The notes: a model not told the origin generated them from the sequence alone. Shown: positions 1 through 10,102, numbered from the stretch's first letter. The stretch: DNA of 64,000 nt from Micromonospora sp. NBC_01813 (GCF_035917335.1 NZ_CP109067.1:5889001-5953000), one strand, 5' to 3'. Made by a program: numbers and translations.

Positions 1-1
1 C

Positions 2-682
2 CTGATCGAGAACGTGGGGACCGCGATCGGCTTCGCCGGGCTGGTGGGCTCCGCCAAGGTCGCCAGAGCGCTGATCGACGGAATCGAGTCCCTCGTAGAC
101 TCATCAGCGTTGCAGATGCGCGTCGGTGCGTACCACTCCTGGTCCGCCCCGACCGGGCCCGGCGGCGCGGCCAGCGGCCCGACGGAGCTGACCCCCACCC
201 ACTTCGTGATCATCCGCCGGCCGGCGGGCGAGCCCACCCCGGCGGAGCTGGCCTCGCTGCGGGTGGTCGGCGGCCGGCTCTGCCGGGTGACTGCCGACGC
301 CACAACCGTGCCCTACACCGAGCACGACTTCATCCTGGTCCGGGTGGAGGCGACCCGGCACCGCGACGACTACCGTCAGCTGCCCTTCTTCCAGCTCTGG
401 CAACGGACCCGCCAGCACCTCGCGGACGGTGACCTGGGGGCGGCCCAGGTGCTGTGGCGGCAGACCGCCGGGGCTCTCTGCACCGACGAGCTGATCCGTC
501 CGCAGCAGGAGGCGCTCTTCGCTGAATACCAGCGCCAGTACGTCGCGCTGGTGGAGCGCGGCTCCGCGCTGCCCGGCACCGTTCGCGGCCCAGGCCACCC
601 CCGCGACGGCGGGTCCGGCTGGGACGGGACGGCGGAGCTGGAGGACGACCCCGGGACCCTGTTGCGCCGATTGGGGAGATGA
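2..682 (+). CDS. Hypothetical protein, 5' end outside window
   Basis: The reading frame is open to the left edge (codons before the GTG at 14 read Leu-Ile-Glu-Asn), so this is probably the 3' part of a longer gene; GTG 14 is the first possible start inside the window. I do not recognise the family. The visible N-terminus is glycine/alanine-rich and mildly hydrophobic, the middle carries a THFVIIRRP stretch, and the last 40 residues are low-complexity Gly/Asp/Glu. It ends 4 nt before the ATG of the TPR-CHAT gene, so the two are almost certainly co-transcribed, and its role is likely tied to that protein (inference). Confidence 0.6.
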   Translation: MIENVGTAIGFAGLVGSAKVARALIDGIESLVDSSALQMRVGAYHSWSAPTGPGGAASGPTELTPTHFVIIRRPAGEPTPAELASLRVVGGRLCRVTADATTVPYTEHDFILVRVEATRHRDDYRQLPFFQLWQRTRQHLADGDLGAAQVLWRQTAGALCTDELIRPQQEALFAEYQRQYVALVERGSALPGTVRGPGHPRDGGSGWDGTAELEDDPGTLLRRLGR

Positions 683-686
683 CGCC

Positions 687-3600
687 ATGCCGCTCTTCCG
701 CCGCCGCAGATCCGGCTCCGACGGGCCCACTGACAGGGGCAAGTCCGGAGGCGGTGCCGACCAGGGGGACGAGGTCACCGAAGAGGTGTTGCTGGCCGCC
801 GTCAGGTGGGCGCAGGATCTCGTCAACACCGGTCAGCTGGCCGAGGCGGAGCGCGTGCTGCGCGGCCTGGTCGGCCACGCGCGGGCCCTTTCGCCCAGCC
901 CGGCCAGCTTCATGGTCTTCCGGCTACTCGGCCAGTGCACGCGGGTCGCAGGCCAGTTCGACGACGCCCGCCGAGCCTATGTGTCGGCCTTCGAGGTCGC
1001 GTCCGCGCTGCCGGACCGGGAGCAGGCATTGGACCTGCGGGTCGCGGCGATCACCGGGATAGCCGCCGTGGAGATCGCCGATGAGCACCTGGAGCAGGCG
1101 GCCGAGCTCTTCGGCATGGCCACCAAACTGGCGGAATTGGTGACCGACAAGACCGGACTGGTTTCGGCCCTCTCCGGGCACGCGGAGGTGCTGCACCGGC
1201 AGGGCATGGCGGGTGCCGAGGAGCTCTACCGGAGGGCGCTCGACCAGCCCGGCGTGGACGGGCCCCGACGCGGCATCCTGCTCGACAACGCCGCCCGGGA
1301 GCTGTTCCGGCAGGGCCGGCGGGACGAGGCGATCGAGTCCGCGGCGGAGGCGGTGCGGTTGCTGGCCGACTCGTCGGCGCGGTACGACGCCTACAAAGCG
1401 ATGATCAACCTGGCGACGCTGCGCCGGGAGGTAGACCGTGACTCGGCCGGCGAGGCGTTCACCGCAGCGCATGACCTGATTCACGACATGCACTCCCGGG
1501 TGGACGTCCAGCACTACACGGCCGGCTTCCGGGCCCGGGTGGAGCGCATCGAGGCGGCTACCCGGGAGCGGACGGACGAAGACCTGCTGGGCCTGGGCCA
1601 CCCGGCCTTCCAGCAGATGATCGCGGGTCTGGCCGACCCACGGATGCGGCGGGATCTCGCGCTCGGCGCGCCCGTCTTCCTCGCCCAGCGGGCGAGCGAG
1701 GAGGGTCAACGGCACCTGCTGGAGCACCGCTACGGCGAGGCGGAGCGGTCGCTGCGTACGGCCGAGGAGTTCTGGACCCATCTCGGTGCCTCGCACATGC
1801 TGCCCGCGGTCTGGTCGGCGCTCGGCCTGCTCTACACGACGGTCGGCCGCTACGACGAGGCGCTGGCGCTGCTGCAGCAGGCCCGGCGGACGGCACACGA
1901 GCTCGGTGACGCCCGCGCCGAGCTGACCGCGTCGACGAACCTCTGCACGCTGCTCTCCCGCCAGCCGACCCTTACCGAACTGGACCAGTTGGAGCTGGTC
2001 GCGCAGGCTCGTGCGCTGTTTGACTTCCTGGCCGCGCGAACTCCCGGCGAGACCACCGGCGACCTGGGCATCCTGGACTCCATCGCGGCCAGCCTGGCCC
2101 GTGACTACGGCGCGACGGCGCTCGCCGACCGCTACCTGCTGGCCTCGATCGACGCGGTGCAGCGCGCACACGAGCGGCACGGTGCGGCGTTGCCCTTCGC
2201 GGGCCTGGATCGGTTGGCGCTGCGCCTCGGCACGCTGGTACTGAACTGGTCGTACTCGGGCCGGGCGGAGCAGGCCGCACCGTTCCGCGAACGGCTGGTG
2301 ACGTTGCGCCGGGAGGCGAGGGAGGCAGCGGTGCGCTACCCGGCGGACACGGCGCTTGGCCTCGCCGCGCTGGCCGCCGGTGAACGCACCGAACAGACAC
2401 TGCGGGTGCTACGCGACGCCTGCGACGGTTATGACGAGCTACGCCGGGGCATCGCCGACCTGAGCGCCGCGGCCGGCTTCGGCACGCTCTTCGCTCCGCC
2501 ATTCGTCCAGGCGGCGAGCCTGGCGCTCGAACTGGGCCGGGTGGAGGAGGCGTTCGCGTTGCTGGAGCGCGCGAAGTCGCGGGCGCTGCTGGAGGCGTTG
2601 CGGGACCACGAGACCGGTGCCGACCCGGCGGACCCGTTGGCGGCGCGCGAGGCCGCCCTCTGGGCCGAGCTACGCCGGTTGCGCGCCTCCGGTATGGACG
2701 ATGGCGCCGGGCCGGCCGACGTCGAGAATCGCCGGCAGCTGCTGGCCAGTCGGATGGCGGCCGCCGAGGCGCAACAGACGGTGCGCACGGAGTTGCTTGA
2801 CCTGTGGCGCCAGCTGGCCGCGAGCCACCCGACAATGCGCGCCCACCGGATGGCGGAGCCGATCACGGCCGGCGAGGCGGCTCCGCTGCTGGCGGTCGCG
2901 GGCGATGCGGTCCTGGTGGAGTACCTGACCGGCCCCGCCGGAGTATGGGCGTTCACCCTGAATGGCGCGGGCCTCACCGCACGACAACTGCTGGGGCCGG
3001 AGGTCCCCGGCGCTCCGGCCGCCCACGACGTCGAGGGCTGGGAGGACCTGCTCGTATCGGCGGACAGCGACGGGATGCGTCGACTCGTCCAGCACCCGGT
3101 GCACGCGGTGCTGACCGCGCCCATCGCCGAGGTGCCGCCGGGGCGGACCGTCTTCTTGGTGCCGCACGGTGCCCTGCACCTGGCCCCCCTGCACCTGCTC
3201 CCGCCGGCTGGTGGTGCCGCTTCGGCCGGTGATGCCGGCTCCGCCGACGAAGTCGGGGAGGCCGGTGCTGACGAAATCAGGGCTCGGCCCGGGACCTACC
3301 TGTTGCCGAGTGCCTCCCTGCTGCGGGTGCCCCGGCCGAGCCCGGCACGCACCAGCCCGATGGGTACCAACCAGGTCGACGATGCACTCGACGCGTGCGC
3401 TGCGAGAGCGGGCGGCGAGATCGTGAACGGGGTCCTCGTGGCGGGCGACCCTCTCGGTGACCTGCCGTATGCGCGCTCCGAATGCGCCTACGTCGCTGGC
3501 CGGCTCGGCGGTGCGGCGCGGACCGGCGCGGCGGTGACCTCGGCCTGGCTCGCCGACGCGCTCACCCGCCCTCAGCGCCCCCGCCTGGTACATCTGGCCT

Positions 3601-4379
3601 GCCACGCCGTCTTCGACCGGCGGCGGCCGGAGCGTAGTGGCCTGGTGCTGGCCGCTGCGCCGGCAACATCCGGCGCGGCGGCGAACGGGAGCGGAGGCGT
3701 GCAGCTGGGGCGGCTGCTCGACGGAGACCGGCGACGCGGTGACCCGGTAGGCCCGGGGCCAGGTCTCCCTCCGTTCGCGGGCGCCGGTGAGGTCGGTGCC
3801 GAGCTGGTGAGCCTGGCCCGGCTGGCGGAGTGGGACTGGGGCGGCGTCCTGGTCGTGCTGAGCGCCTGCGACAGCGGACGGCACGAGGTGCGTGACGGGG
3901 ACGAACTGGTCGGGCTGGGCCGGACCTTACTGGCGGCTGGAGCCCGCGCCCTGGTGACGGCGATCCGGCCGGTCCCCGACCTGGCGACGGCGCTGCTGAT
4001 GGGCTGGTTCTACGACGAGCTGGACCTGACGGGTCGGCTCGGGCCGGAGCAGGTCGGCACGGTCCTCGGCCAGGCTCAGCGCCGGCTGCGCGAGGCAACT
4101 GCGGCCGACCTGGTGGCGCGGGGCGTACAACTGGTGACGGCTGGTGGCGACCACGCCCTGTTGGGCTGCCGCACGATCGCGGTGGCGCACCGGGCAGCGG
4201 GCGAGATCGAGTCGTTCGTGACCTGGCAGCGCCACCTTGGCACCCTCGCCGAGGGCCAGCCGTTGCCGGCCGGGACCGTTCACCGGCAGGTATCCACGGG
4301 TGCTCCGACCTACCGTACGGTTCGTCCCTTCGCCGAGCTGGCCGACTGGGCCTCGTTCACCGTCTACGGGGCGCCTTGA
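687..4379 (+). CDS. TPR-CHAT domain protein (caspase-like protease fold)
   Basis: A 1,230-residue protein. Residues about 45-480 are helical and Ala/Leu-rich with degenerate tetratricopeptide repeats. The C-terminal third is a CHAT domain, a caspase/separase-like cysteine protease fold. A VPHGALHLAPLHLLP strand lies near residue 825, the catalytic His is H973 in LVHLACHA, and the catalytic Cys is C1061 in VVLSACDSG; both are present, so the protease should be competent. CHAT proteins with TPRs are known as peptidases switched on by a partner or signal in some defence and death pathways. Here the partner is unknown; candidates are the genes just upstream and downstream. Cytoplasmic: no signal peptide or membrane segment. 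A Gly/Ala/Asp-rich insertion near residues 840-870 splits the domain. Confidence 0.9.
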   Translation: MPLFRRRRSGSDGPTDRGKSGGGADQGDEVTEEVLLAAVRWAQDLVNTGQLAEAERVLRGLVGHARALSPSPASFMVFRLLGQCTRVAGQFDDARRAYVSAFEVASALPDREQALDLRVAAITGIAAVEIADEHLEQAAELFGMATKLAELVTDKTGLVSALSGHAEVLHRQGMAGAEELYRRALDQPGVDGPRRGILLDNAARELFRQGRRDEAIESAAEAVRLLADSSARYDAYKAMINLATLRREVDRDSAGEAFTAAHDLIHDMHSRVDVQHYTAGFRARVERIEAATRERTDEDLLGLGHPAFQQMIAGLADPRMRRDLALGAPVFLAQRASEEGQRHLLEHRYGEAERSLRTAEEFWTHLGASHMLPAVWSALGLLYTTVGRYDEALALLQQARRTAHELGDARAELTASTNLCTLLSRQPTLTELDQLELVAQARALFDFLAARTPGETTGDLGILDSIAASLARDYGATALADRYLLASIDAVQRAHERHGAALPFAGLDRLALRLGTLVLNWSYSGRAEQAAPFRERLVTLRREAREAAVRYPADTALGLAALAAGERTEQTLRVLRDACDGYDELRRGIADLSAAAGFGTLFAPPFVQAASLALELGRVEEAFALLERAKSRALLEALRDHETGADPADPLAAREAALWAELRRLRASGMDDGAGPADVENRRQLLASRMAAAEAQQTVRTELLDLWRQLAASHPTMRAHRMAEPITAGEAAPLLAVAGDAVLVEYLTGPAGVWAFTLNGAGLTARQLLGPEVPGAPAAHDVEGWEDLLVSADSDGMRRLVQHPVHAVLTAPIAEVPPGRTVFLVPHGALHLAPLHLLPPAGGAASAGDAGSADEVGEAGADEIRARPGTYLLPSASLLRVPRPSPARTSPMGTNQVDDALDACAARAGGEIVNGVLVAGDPLGDLPYARSECAYVAGRLGGAARTGAAVTSAWLADALTRPQRPRLVHLACHAVFDRRRPERSGLVLAAAPATSGAAANGSGGVQLGRLLDGDRRRGDPVGPGPGLPPFAGAGEVGAELVSLARLAEWDWGGVLVVLSACDSGRHEVRDGDELVGLGRTLLAAGARALVTAIRPVPDLATALLMGWFYDELDLTGRLGPEQVGTVLGQAQRRLREATAADLVARGVQLVTAGGDHALLGCRTIAVAHRAAGEIESFVTWQRHLGTLAEGQPLPAGTVHRQVSTGAPTYRTVRPFAELADWASFTVYGAP

Positions 4380-4413
4380 GCGGCGGACGCGGTCGCGGTA
4401 TACCGTGCCGTGG

Positions 4414-5058
4414 GTGTCTGACTCCAGCTTCCTGCAGACCACCAGCGACTCGTACGACGCGATCGTCGACGAGTACGTCGAGTGGGTGGAGTCCAGTCTG
4501 GACGATGCGCCGCTGGACCGGGCCATGCTGGGTTTGTTCGCCGAGCTGGTGCAGTCGACGGGCACGCCGGTGGTCGCGGATGTCGGCTGCGGGCCGGGCC
4601 GGGTCACCGTGCTGCTGGCCGAGCACGGGCTGGACGCGTTCGGCGTCGACCTGTCACCGGGCATGATCGCCTACGCCCGTCAGGCGTACCCGGGGCTGCG
4701 TTTCGAGGTCGGCTCGATGCTCGACCTGGACCTGCCCGACGGCGGCCTCGGCGGGCTGCTCGCCTACTTCTCGATCATCCACCTGCCGTGGCAGCGGCGA
4801 CCGGAGGCGTTCGCCGAGTTTCATCGCACGCTCGTCCCGGGCGGCTATCTGATGCTGGTCTTCCAGATCGGCGACGACATCCGACACCGGGACGAGTTCG
4901 AGGGCAAGCAGATCGATCTGAGCTTCCACCGCCAGCAGCCGGCCGAGGTGGCCCGGCTGCTGGCGGAGGCTGGTTTCCTGGTCCTGGTCACCGTCGAGCA
5001 GACCCCGCCGGCAGCGGACCGGCCGCCGCTGGGCGTCCTGGTCGCCCGTAAGCCCTGA
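4414..5058 (+). CDS. Class I SAM-dependent methyltransferase
   Basis: About 214 residues with the Rossmann SAM-binding motif VADVGCGPGRVTVLLA near residues 47-62, an acidic residue at the end of strand 2 (FGVDLS), and a motif-III-like VPGGYLMLVF. It resembles small-molecule methyltransferases of the Methyltransf_11/25 type; the substrate cannot be told. GTG 4414 is chosen because the family usually begins a few residues before SSFLQTT; GTG 4405 is an in-frame alternative, and neither has a clear ribosome-binding site. It follows the TPR-CHAT stop by 34 nt on the same strand, so it is probably the third gene of that operon. Confidence 0.85.
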   Translation: MSDSSFLQTTSDSYDAIVDEYVEWVESSLDDAPLDRAMLGLFAELVQSTGTPVVADVGCGPGRVTVLLAEHGLDAFGVDLSPGMIAYARQAYPGLRFEVGSMLDLDLPDGGLGGLLAYFSIIHLPWQRRPEAFAEFHRTLVPGGYLMLVFQIGDDIRHRDEFEGKQIDLSFHRQQPAEVARLLAEAGFLVLVTVEQTPPAADRPPLGVLVARKP

Positions 5059-5070
5059 GATGCCTGCGGA

Positions 5071-6258
5071 TCACTTCGCGCAGAGCGCGGCGTCGACGAG
5101 CGCGGCCCGCTCTGCGGCGACGGACTTGTCCGTCACCGACCCGGTGAGCGAGGTGACCGTGAGGGTCGCTGCCCGGCCGTCGTCGGTGGCGCCGTTGGCG
5201 GTCGAGTAGCCCGGGATGTCGCCGCCGTGTCCCCAGGCCACCCCGCCGCAGCTCAGCGGGGTGCTGAAGAGACCGAGTCCGTACCTCAGGTTCGATTGCG
5301 GATGTACGGCGACGGTGGTGCGCATCTCGGCCAGCTGGGCGGGCTTGAGCAGCTTGCCGTCGAGCAGCGCCCGCAGGAACGTGTTCAGATCGGCCGGGCT
5401 GGAGATCAGTTGGCCGGCGGCCCAGCCCCAGCCCGGGTCCATCCGAGTGAAGTCGAGCAGTTCGCCGGTGGCGTCGTCGAGCTGGTAACCCTTGGGGTGC
5501 CTGCCCCGGATGTCTTCCTCGCCGACCTCGGGCGCGTACGTGTCGCGCAGGCCGATCCGTTCGATGATCCGGGTGGTGACCAGTTCGTTGAATGGGCGGC
5601 CGGTGACCCGTTGGGCGATCAGGCCGGCCAGCACGTAGTTGGTGTTGCTGTAGGCCCAGGTGCCGGCTGGCCCGCCTTCCATGGCGTTGGCCATGTCGAG
5701 CAGGTCCCGGGGTTCGAGGTAGATGTGCTGGTACGGCGGGATGTCGATCATTTCCTGGAACATCGAGTTGGTGTAGTCGGGGAGTCCGCTGGTGTGCTGC
5801 AGTAGCTGGCGGACGGTGATCGCGTCGGGATCCACGCCGGGGCTGCGGACCAGGCCCGGCAGGTAGCTCTCGACCGACGCGTCGAGGTCCACTGTGCCTT
5901 CGTCGACGAGCTGCAGCACGACGACGGAGGTGAACATCTTGCTGGCGCTGCCGATGCGTACCTGGCCGTTGGTCGGCACCTTCGCGCCGGTACGCAGGTC
6001 GCCGACGCCGGCCGTGTAGTGGCGGGTCCGGCCGCGCTGGTCCCGGACAGCGGCCAGCGCGCCGGCGTGCCGGTCGGGGCCGACGAGCTTTTCGATGCGC
6101 TGCGCGATGGCGTCGGGTCGGGTCCCGGCCTGGGCGGTGCCGACCGGGCCGGCGACCGCGAACCCGCCGGCCGCGATGGCGGCGGCGGTCGCCATGGTGA
6201 CGAGCCGGCGACGACGCGACCGGGTAGGCCGGTCCGGTAGGCAAACAGATGTGGACAT
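5071..6258 (-). CDS. Secreted serine hydrolase, beta-lactamase/D-Ala-D-Ala carboxypeptidase family
   Basis: A 395-residue PF00144-type enzyme. It has a twin-arginine-like, Arg-rich N-terminus and a hydrophobic segment ending in an AQA-like cleavage site, so it is probably exported. The active-site set is complete: SASK (SxxK nucleophile and base), YSN in the YxN position, and HGG in WGHGGDIPGYST replacing KTG. ATG 6258 is preceded by AAGGAG at good spacing. It sits 29 nt after a paralogue of similar layout, so the pair arose by tandem duplication. Members act on peptidoglycan peptides, D-amino-acid peptides or esters; the substrate here is unknown. The pair may be co-expressed with the ABC exporter upstream. 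Confidence 0.88.
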   Translation of the reverse strand: MSTSVCLPDRPTRSRRRRLVTMATAAAIAAGGFAVAGPVGTAQAGTRPDAIAQRIEKLVGPDRHAGALAAVRDQRGRTRHYTAGVGDLRTGAKVPTNGQVRIGSASKMFTSVVVLQLVDEGTVDLDASVESYLPGLVRSPGVDPDAITVRQLLQHTSGLPDYTNSMFQEMIDIPPYQHIYLEPRDLLDMANAMEGGPAGTWAYSNTNYVLAGLIAQRVTGRPFNELVTTRIIERIGLRDTYAPEVGEEDIRGRHPKGYQLDDATGELLDFTRMDPGWGWAAGQLISSPADLNTFLRALLDGKLLKPAQLAEMRTTVAVHPQSNLRYGLGLFSTPLSCGGVAWGHGGDIPGYSTANGATDDGRAATLTVTSLTGSVTDKSVAAERAALVDAALCAK

Positions 6259-6287
6259 GGCGTGCAACTCCTTGGCTCGGGGGGCGG

Positions 6288-7448
6288 TCAGTTGCCGGCG
6301 CACAGCGCGGCGTCGAACGCGTCCAGGACCTGGAAGATGCCGTCGGGGACCGGGCTCGAGTCGGCGGTCACCACGATGGTCACGGCGCGACCGTCGGCAG
6401 TGATGGCGGTACGGCTGGAGTATCCGTCGATGTCGCCGCCGTGCCCCCAGGCGCGACCGCCGCAGGAGAGGTCGAACCCGGTGGCGCCGAGCCCGTAGTG
6501 CCACACCAGATCCGGGAAGGCCTCGCCGCCGGGGAGCCAGGCATTGCTGTCACGCATCTCGGCCAGGGTCGCCGGTGTGATCAGCTTCCCGTTCTGCAGC
6601 GCCACCAGGAACTTGTTGATGTCACTCGGGGTGGAGATCATCTGGCCGGCCGCCCAGGCGATGGAGGGGTCCACCTGGGTGGTGTCGACCCACTTCATCG
6701 TCTCCGGGTCCGGCAGGTAGCCCTTGGCGTGCGGCTGGCGGATGGTCTTGTCACCGACACCCGGCCAGTACGTCTCGTGCAGCCGGGCCGGCTTCAGGAT
6801 CTTGTTGGTGATCACTTCGGCCAGTGGGCGACCGGTGACCTTCTGCACCAGCAGACCGGCCACGATGTAGTTGGCGTTGCGGTACTGCACCTGCCCGCCG
6901 GGAGCCGGGGCGTGCGCCGGCTGGGAGAACGCCGAGTCGAGCATGTCACGCGGCTCGTAGTACCTGTTGCCCCACTCGGAGACGTCCGGCAGTTCGTACT
7001 CCGGCAGGCCGCTGGTCATGCTCAGCAGGTGGCGGACCGTGATGGTGTGTCCGTCGAAGCCCTCCCCACGGACCAGCCCCGGCAGGTACGTCTCGATCGG
7101 CTCGTCCAGCTTGACCTTGCCTTCGTCGACGAGCTGCAGGACGGCGACCGAGGTGTACATCTTGGTGTTGCTCGCCATCCGCACGTACCCGTCGGTGGGC
7201 ACCTTCGCCCGGGTCCGCGGGTCGTTGACGCCGGCGGTGTAGTTGGTGACGCGGCCCTTGCTGTCCCGGACCGAGACCAGCGCTCCCGGCGCGACGCCGT
7301 TCTTGACCAGCGCGTCGATGCTGGTCTGGATGGTGTCCTTCTTCGGGCGGTGGGCCTGCGCGGCGTCGGCGTACTGGATGCCGATGCCGGCGAACCCGAT
7401 CGTCGCGACGAGCGCCAGTGCGGCGACAGTGCGGCGTTGCGGTGACAT
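6288..7448 (-). CDS. Secreted serine hydrolase, paralogue of the downstream gene
   Basis: A 386-residue PF00144 enzyme with a signal peptide (hydrophobic run from about residue 8, cleavage near ADAAQA). Catalytic motifs are SNTK (SxxK), YRN (YxN) and HGG in WGHGGDIDGYS. It shares the whole architecture with the gene 29 nt downstream, including DPRTRAKVPTDG-like and PGLVRG-like blocks. The start ATG 7448 has a strong AGGAGG site. It lies 95 nt downstream of the ABC permease gene, on the same strand. A role in cell-wall peptide trimming or in modifying an exported peptide is possible but is inference from context. Confidence 0.88.
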   Translation of the reverse strand: MSPQRRTVAALALVATIGFAGIGIQYADAAQAHRPKKDTIQTSIDALVKNGVAPGALVSVRDSKGRVTNYTAGVNDPRTRAKVPTDGYVRMASNTKMYTSVAVLQLVDEGKVKLDEPIETYLPGLVRGEGFDGHTITVRHLLSMTSGLPEYELPDVSEWGNRYYEPRDMLDSAFSQPAHAPAPGGQVQYRNANYIVAGLLVQKVTGRPLAEVITNKILKPARLHETYWPGVGDKTIRQPHAKGYLPDPETMKWVDTTQVDPSIAWAAGQMISTPSDINKFLVALQNGKLITPATLAEMRDSNAWLPGGEAFPDLVWHYGLGATGFDLSCGGRAWGHGGDIDGYSSRTAITADGRAVTIVVTADSSPVPDGIFQVLDAFDAALCAGN

Positions 7449-7543
7449 GGAACCTCCTGGTGAGTGTTCGGACCGGGCGCACGGTGCGCCGATCCACGGA
7501 GCCGACGACGATTCGTCGGCGCCTGCGGTGGACTGGTTGACGG

Positions 7544-10099
7544 CTACTCCTTGACGCCGATGCTGTCGACCGGTGGCGTCCGCAGGAGTGCGCTGATGGG
7601 AGCGATGGTGGTGACCAGCGCGAGCAGCGTGGTACCGCCGATGATCGAGACCCAGCCGAGCGGCGGGACGTAGGGGATCAGCTGCCCGGTCATCGTCCGG
7701 ACCACCGAGACCAACGTGACGGCAGCGATGGCGCCACCGATGAGCAGCGACGTGCCGAGCAGGCCGACCTGTTCGGCGTGCACCATCCGCTTGACCTGAC
7801 GGGTCGTGACGCCGACCAGGCGCAGCAGGGCCAGTTCGCGGCCCCGGGCCAGCGCCGCCATGATCATGGTGTTGGCGGCGGCGAGGGCGGCGTAGCCCAC
7901 CATGACGCCGATGAGCAGCTTGTTCAGCCAGGCGCTGAGCGCCAGGTCGGTGGCCAACTGGGCGTCGATGGCCCCGGTGTCGATCAGGCCGCTGCCCGGG
8001 TACCGCTCGACCAGGCCGGCGAGGCCGGCGAAGATCTCGCCGTCGCCCGGCGCGGTGCGGATCAGGACCTGTTCGTCGAGGTTGGTGGGGGTGTGGCCGT
8101 CGACGGTCTCCCGGTGGAGGGTCACGTCACCGTAGGCGAGCCCGCGCTCGTAGATGGCGACCAGCCGCAACGACACCGGGGTGCCGTCACCGAGCCAGAA
8201 CTCGACCTGGTCGCCGAGGTCTGCTCCCTGTGACGACGCCTGCAGGGTCGACAACGCCACGGTGTCGCCGCGCAGGTCGGCGAGGCTGCCCTCGGTGACC
8301 GACAGGTCCAGGGTCTGGTCGGCCCCGTCGGGGTCGATCGCCTGGGCGGCGACGGGTTCGGCGGCATCCATCATCGGCACGAGCACCGAGGTACGCCGGA
8401 TTCCGGTGGCGGCGACGACGCCGGGCACTTCGCGGGCGTCCACCACGGCGCTCGCCGGCAGCCCGACCGCCGACACCAGCGCGTGCTGGGCCAGCATCCC
8501 GTCCCGGGTCTGGGCGACGCTCTCCCGCTCCAGGTTGTCCTGCAGGAACCAGACCGAGCCGCCGAAGCCGACCGACAGCACCAGCGCGGTCAACACCGTC
8601 GCCATGCCCTGCGCGTTCGCCCGCAGATTGGCCGCCGCCAGATATCCACTGTCGCCCCAGACGGCACGCAGCACCGGGCCGAGAACCTGTGCGGCGTACC
8701 GGTTGATCCACGGCGCGAGCAGCGCGGCGGCGAGCACGAAGACGAACAGCATGCCGGTCGCCGCGCCGAGCGCTGCCTGGCCACGTACGGCTGTGGTGAA
8801 CATGGTCAGCGCGACCCCGCCGCCGACCGCGACCAGACCGGCGACGAGCCGGACGCGGCTGCTGCGGGCCGGCTCCACGGCGACCTCGCCGAGCGCCTCG
8901 GTCGGGCGGATCTTCACCGTACGGCGGGCCGCGATCAGCCCCGCCGACACCGCCACCAGCACCGTCGCCACGCTGACCGCCACTGCGGAGAGCACCCCGC
9001 CGTCGAGCGGGAAGCCATCGGGGATGAAGCCCCGGGTCATGAGCTGACCGTGCACCCAGCCGGTCACCCACAGCCCGGCCGGGACGCCGAGCAGCGCCGA
9101 GACGATGCTCAACTGGGCGACCTCGGCGACGATCATCAGCCGTACCTGTCCCGGGGTCGCCGCGACGGCGCGCAGCAGGGCCAGGTCGCGGCGGCGGTGA
9201 CGGACCGCCAGGCCGATCGTTCCGGCGACGACGAACATCACGAGCCCGGCGACGTAGCCGCCGAAGACGGCACCGAGCTGGGTCAGCAGGGTGGCCGCCG
9301 CGAGCCCTTCGGACTGTTCCAGCTTTCCGCGCTCGGCACCGGTGTGGACGGTCGCGCCGGATTCGGCGGCCAGCCGGCTGACCTCGGCCGTCACAGCGGC
9401 GGTGTCCGCGCCCGGGGCGAGGACGATCCCGATCAGTCCGGCCCGGTCCGGGTCGGGGCTCAGCGCTGCGGCGTGGTCGTCGGTGAAGAACAGCGCGGAC
9501 GGCCCGTCGCCGGCGGCGGTACGTTCGACGATGCCGCTGACCCGGTACTGCCGTACCGCGCCGCCGGCGAGGACCGGAAGCTGGTCGCCGGTCCGCAGCT
9601 GGTCGCCGGCCGCCGTGGCCAGTCGGACGTCGATGGCGACCTCGTCGGTGGTGTCCGGCTGGGTTCCGTCGACGATCCGGTACGGGGTGAGCGCGGCGCT
9701 GCTCCACCCGTGTGCGACCGCCTCCTGCGCCGCCGGCTGACCTGGCGCGACGGACTGGATCGGCACGACAGCCGGGATCGAGCGGTCGGCGGCGGCGACG
9801 GCAACGCCGGGCAGCTGCCCGATGTGGTCGGCCAGGTCGGCCGGCACCGTCGCGCCTTCGGGCAGGACCACGGTGGCCGTGACGGTCTCACCGAACTCCT
9901 GGGTGGTGATGGTCATGTCGCGTTTCGCGACCAGGATGTCGGCGGCAGCGTACCGCTGCGGTGCGGGCGCGTAACGCATCCCGGACTCGACCAGCACGCC
10001 CATCGACATGAGGATCATGACGCCGCAGGTGAGCGCGACGAGGGTGGCGACCGCACTGCCGATACGGTGGCGCAGCATCCGGAGGGCGAGCATCAGCAT
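7544..10099 (-). CDS. ABC transporter permease, two FtsX domains (MacB/BceB-like)
   Basis: An 851-residue permease: one transmembrane helix near residues 12-35, a large extracytoplasmic MacB-type domain, three helices with an FtsX domain near residues 265-400, a second extracytoplasmic region, and a second FtsX domain at the C-terminus (about 730-845). This duplicated layout is typical of single-subunit exporters and peptide-sensing systems in Actinobacteria and Firmicutes that expel or resist lipophilic or peptide antibiotics. Its start is 3 nt from the stop of the ATPase gene, so the two are translationally linked. The adjacent two-component system is the obvious regulator. The substrate is unknown. 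Confidence 0.9.
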   Translation of the reverse strand: MLMLALRMLRHRIGSAVATLVALTCGVMILMSMGVLVESGMRYAPAPQRYAAADILVAKRDMTITTQEFGETVTATVVLPEGATVPADLADHIGQLPGVAVAAADRSIPAVVPIQSVAPGQPAAQEAVAHGWSSAALTPYRIVDGTQPDTTDEVAIDVRLATAAGDQLRTGDQLPVLAGGAVRQYRVSGIVERTAAGDGPSALFFTDDHAAALSPDPDRAGLIGIVLAPGADTAAVTAEVSRLAAESGATVHTGAERGKLEQSEGLAAATLLTQLGAVFGGYVAGLVMFVVAGTIGLAVRHRRRDLALLRAVAATPGQVRLMIVAEVAQLSIVSALLGVPAGLWVTGWVHGQLMTRGFIPDGFPLDGGVLSAVAVSVATVLVAVSAGLIAARRTVKIRPTEALGEVAVEPARSSRVRLVAGLVAVGGGVALTMFTTAVRGQAALGAATGMLFVFVLAAALLAPWINRYAAQVLGPVLRAVWGDSGYLAAANLRANAQGMATVLTALVLSVGFGGSVWFLQDNLERESVAQTRDGMLAQHALVSAVGLPASAVVDAREVPGVVAATGIRRTSVLVPMMDAAEPVAAQAIDPDGADQTLDLSVTEGSLADLRGDTVALSTLQASSQGADLGDQVEFWLGDGTPVSLRLVAIYERGLAYGDVTLHRETVDGHTPTNLDEQVLIRTAPGDGEIFAGLAGLVERYPGSGLIDTGAIDAQLATDLALSAWLNKLLIGVMVGYAALAAANTMIMAALARGRELALLRLVGVTTRQVKRMVHAEQVGLLGTSLLIGGAIAAVTLVSVVRTMTGQLIPYVPPLGWVSIIGGTTLLALVTTIAPISALLRTPPVDSIGVKE

Positions 10100-10102
10100 G
10101 GC

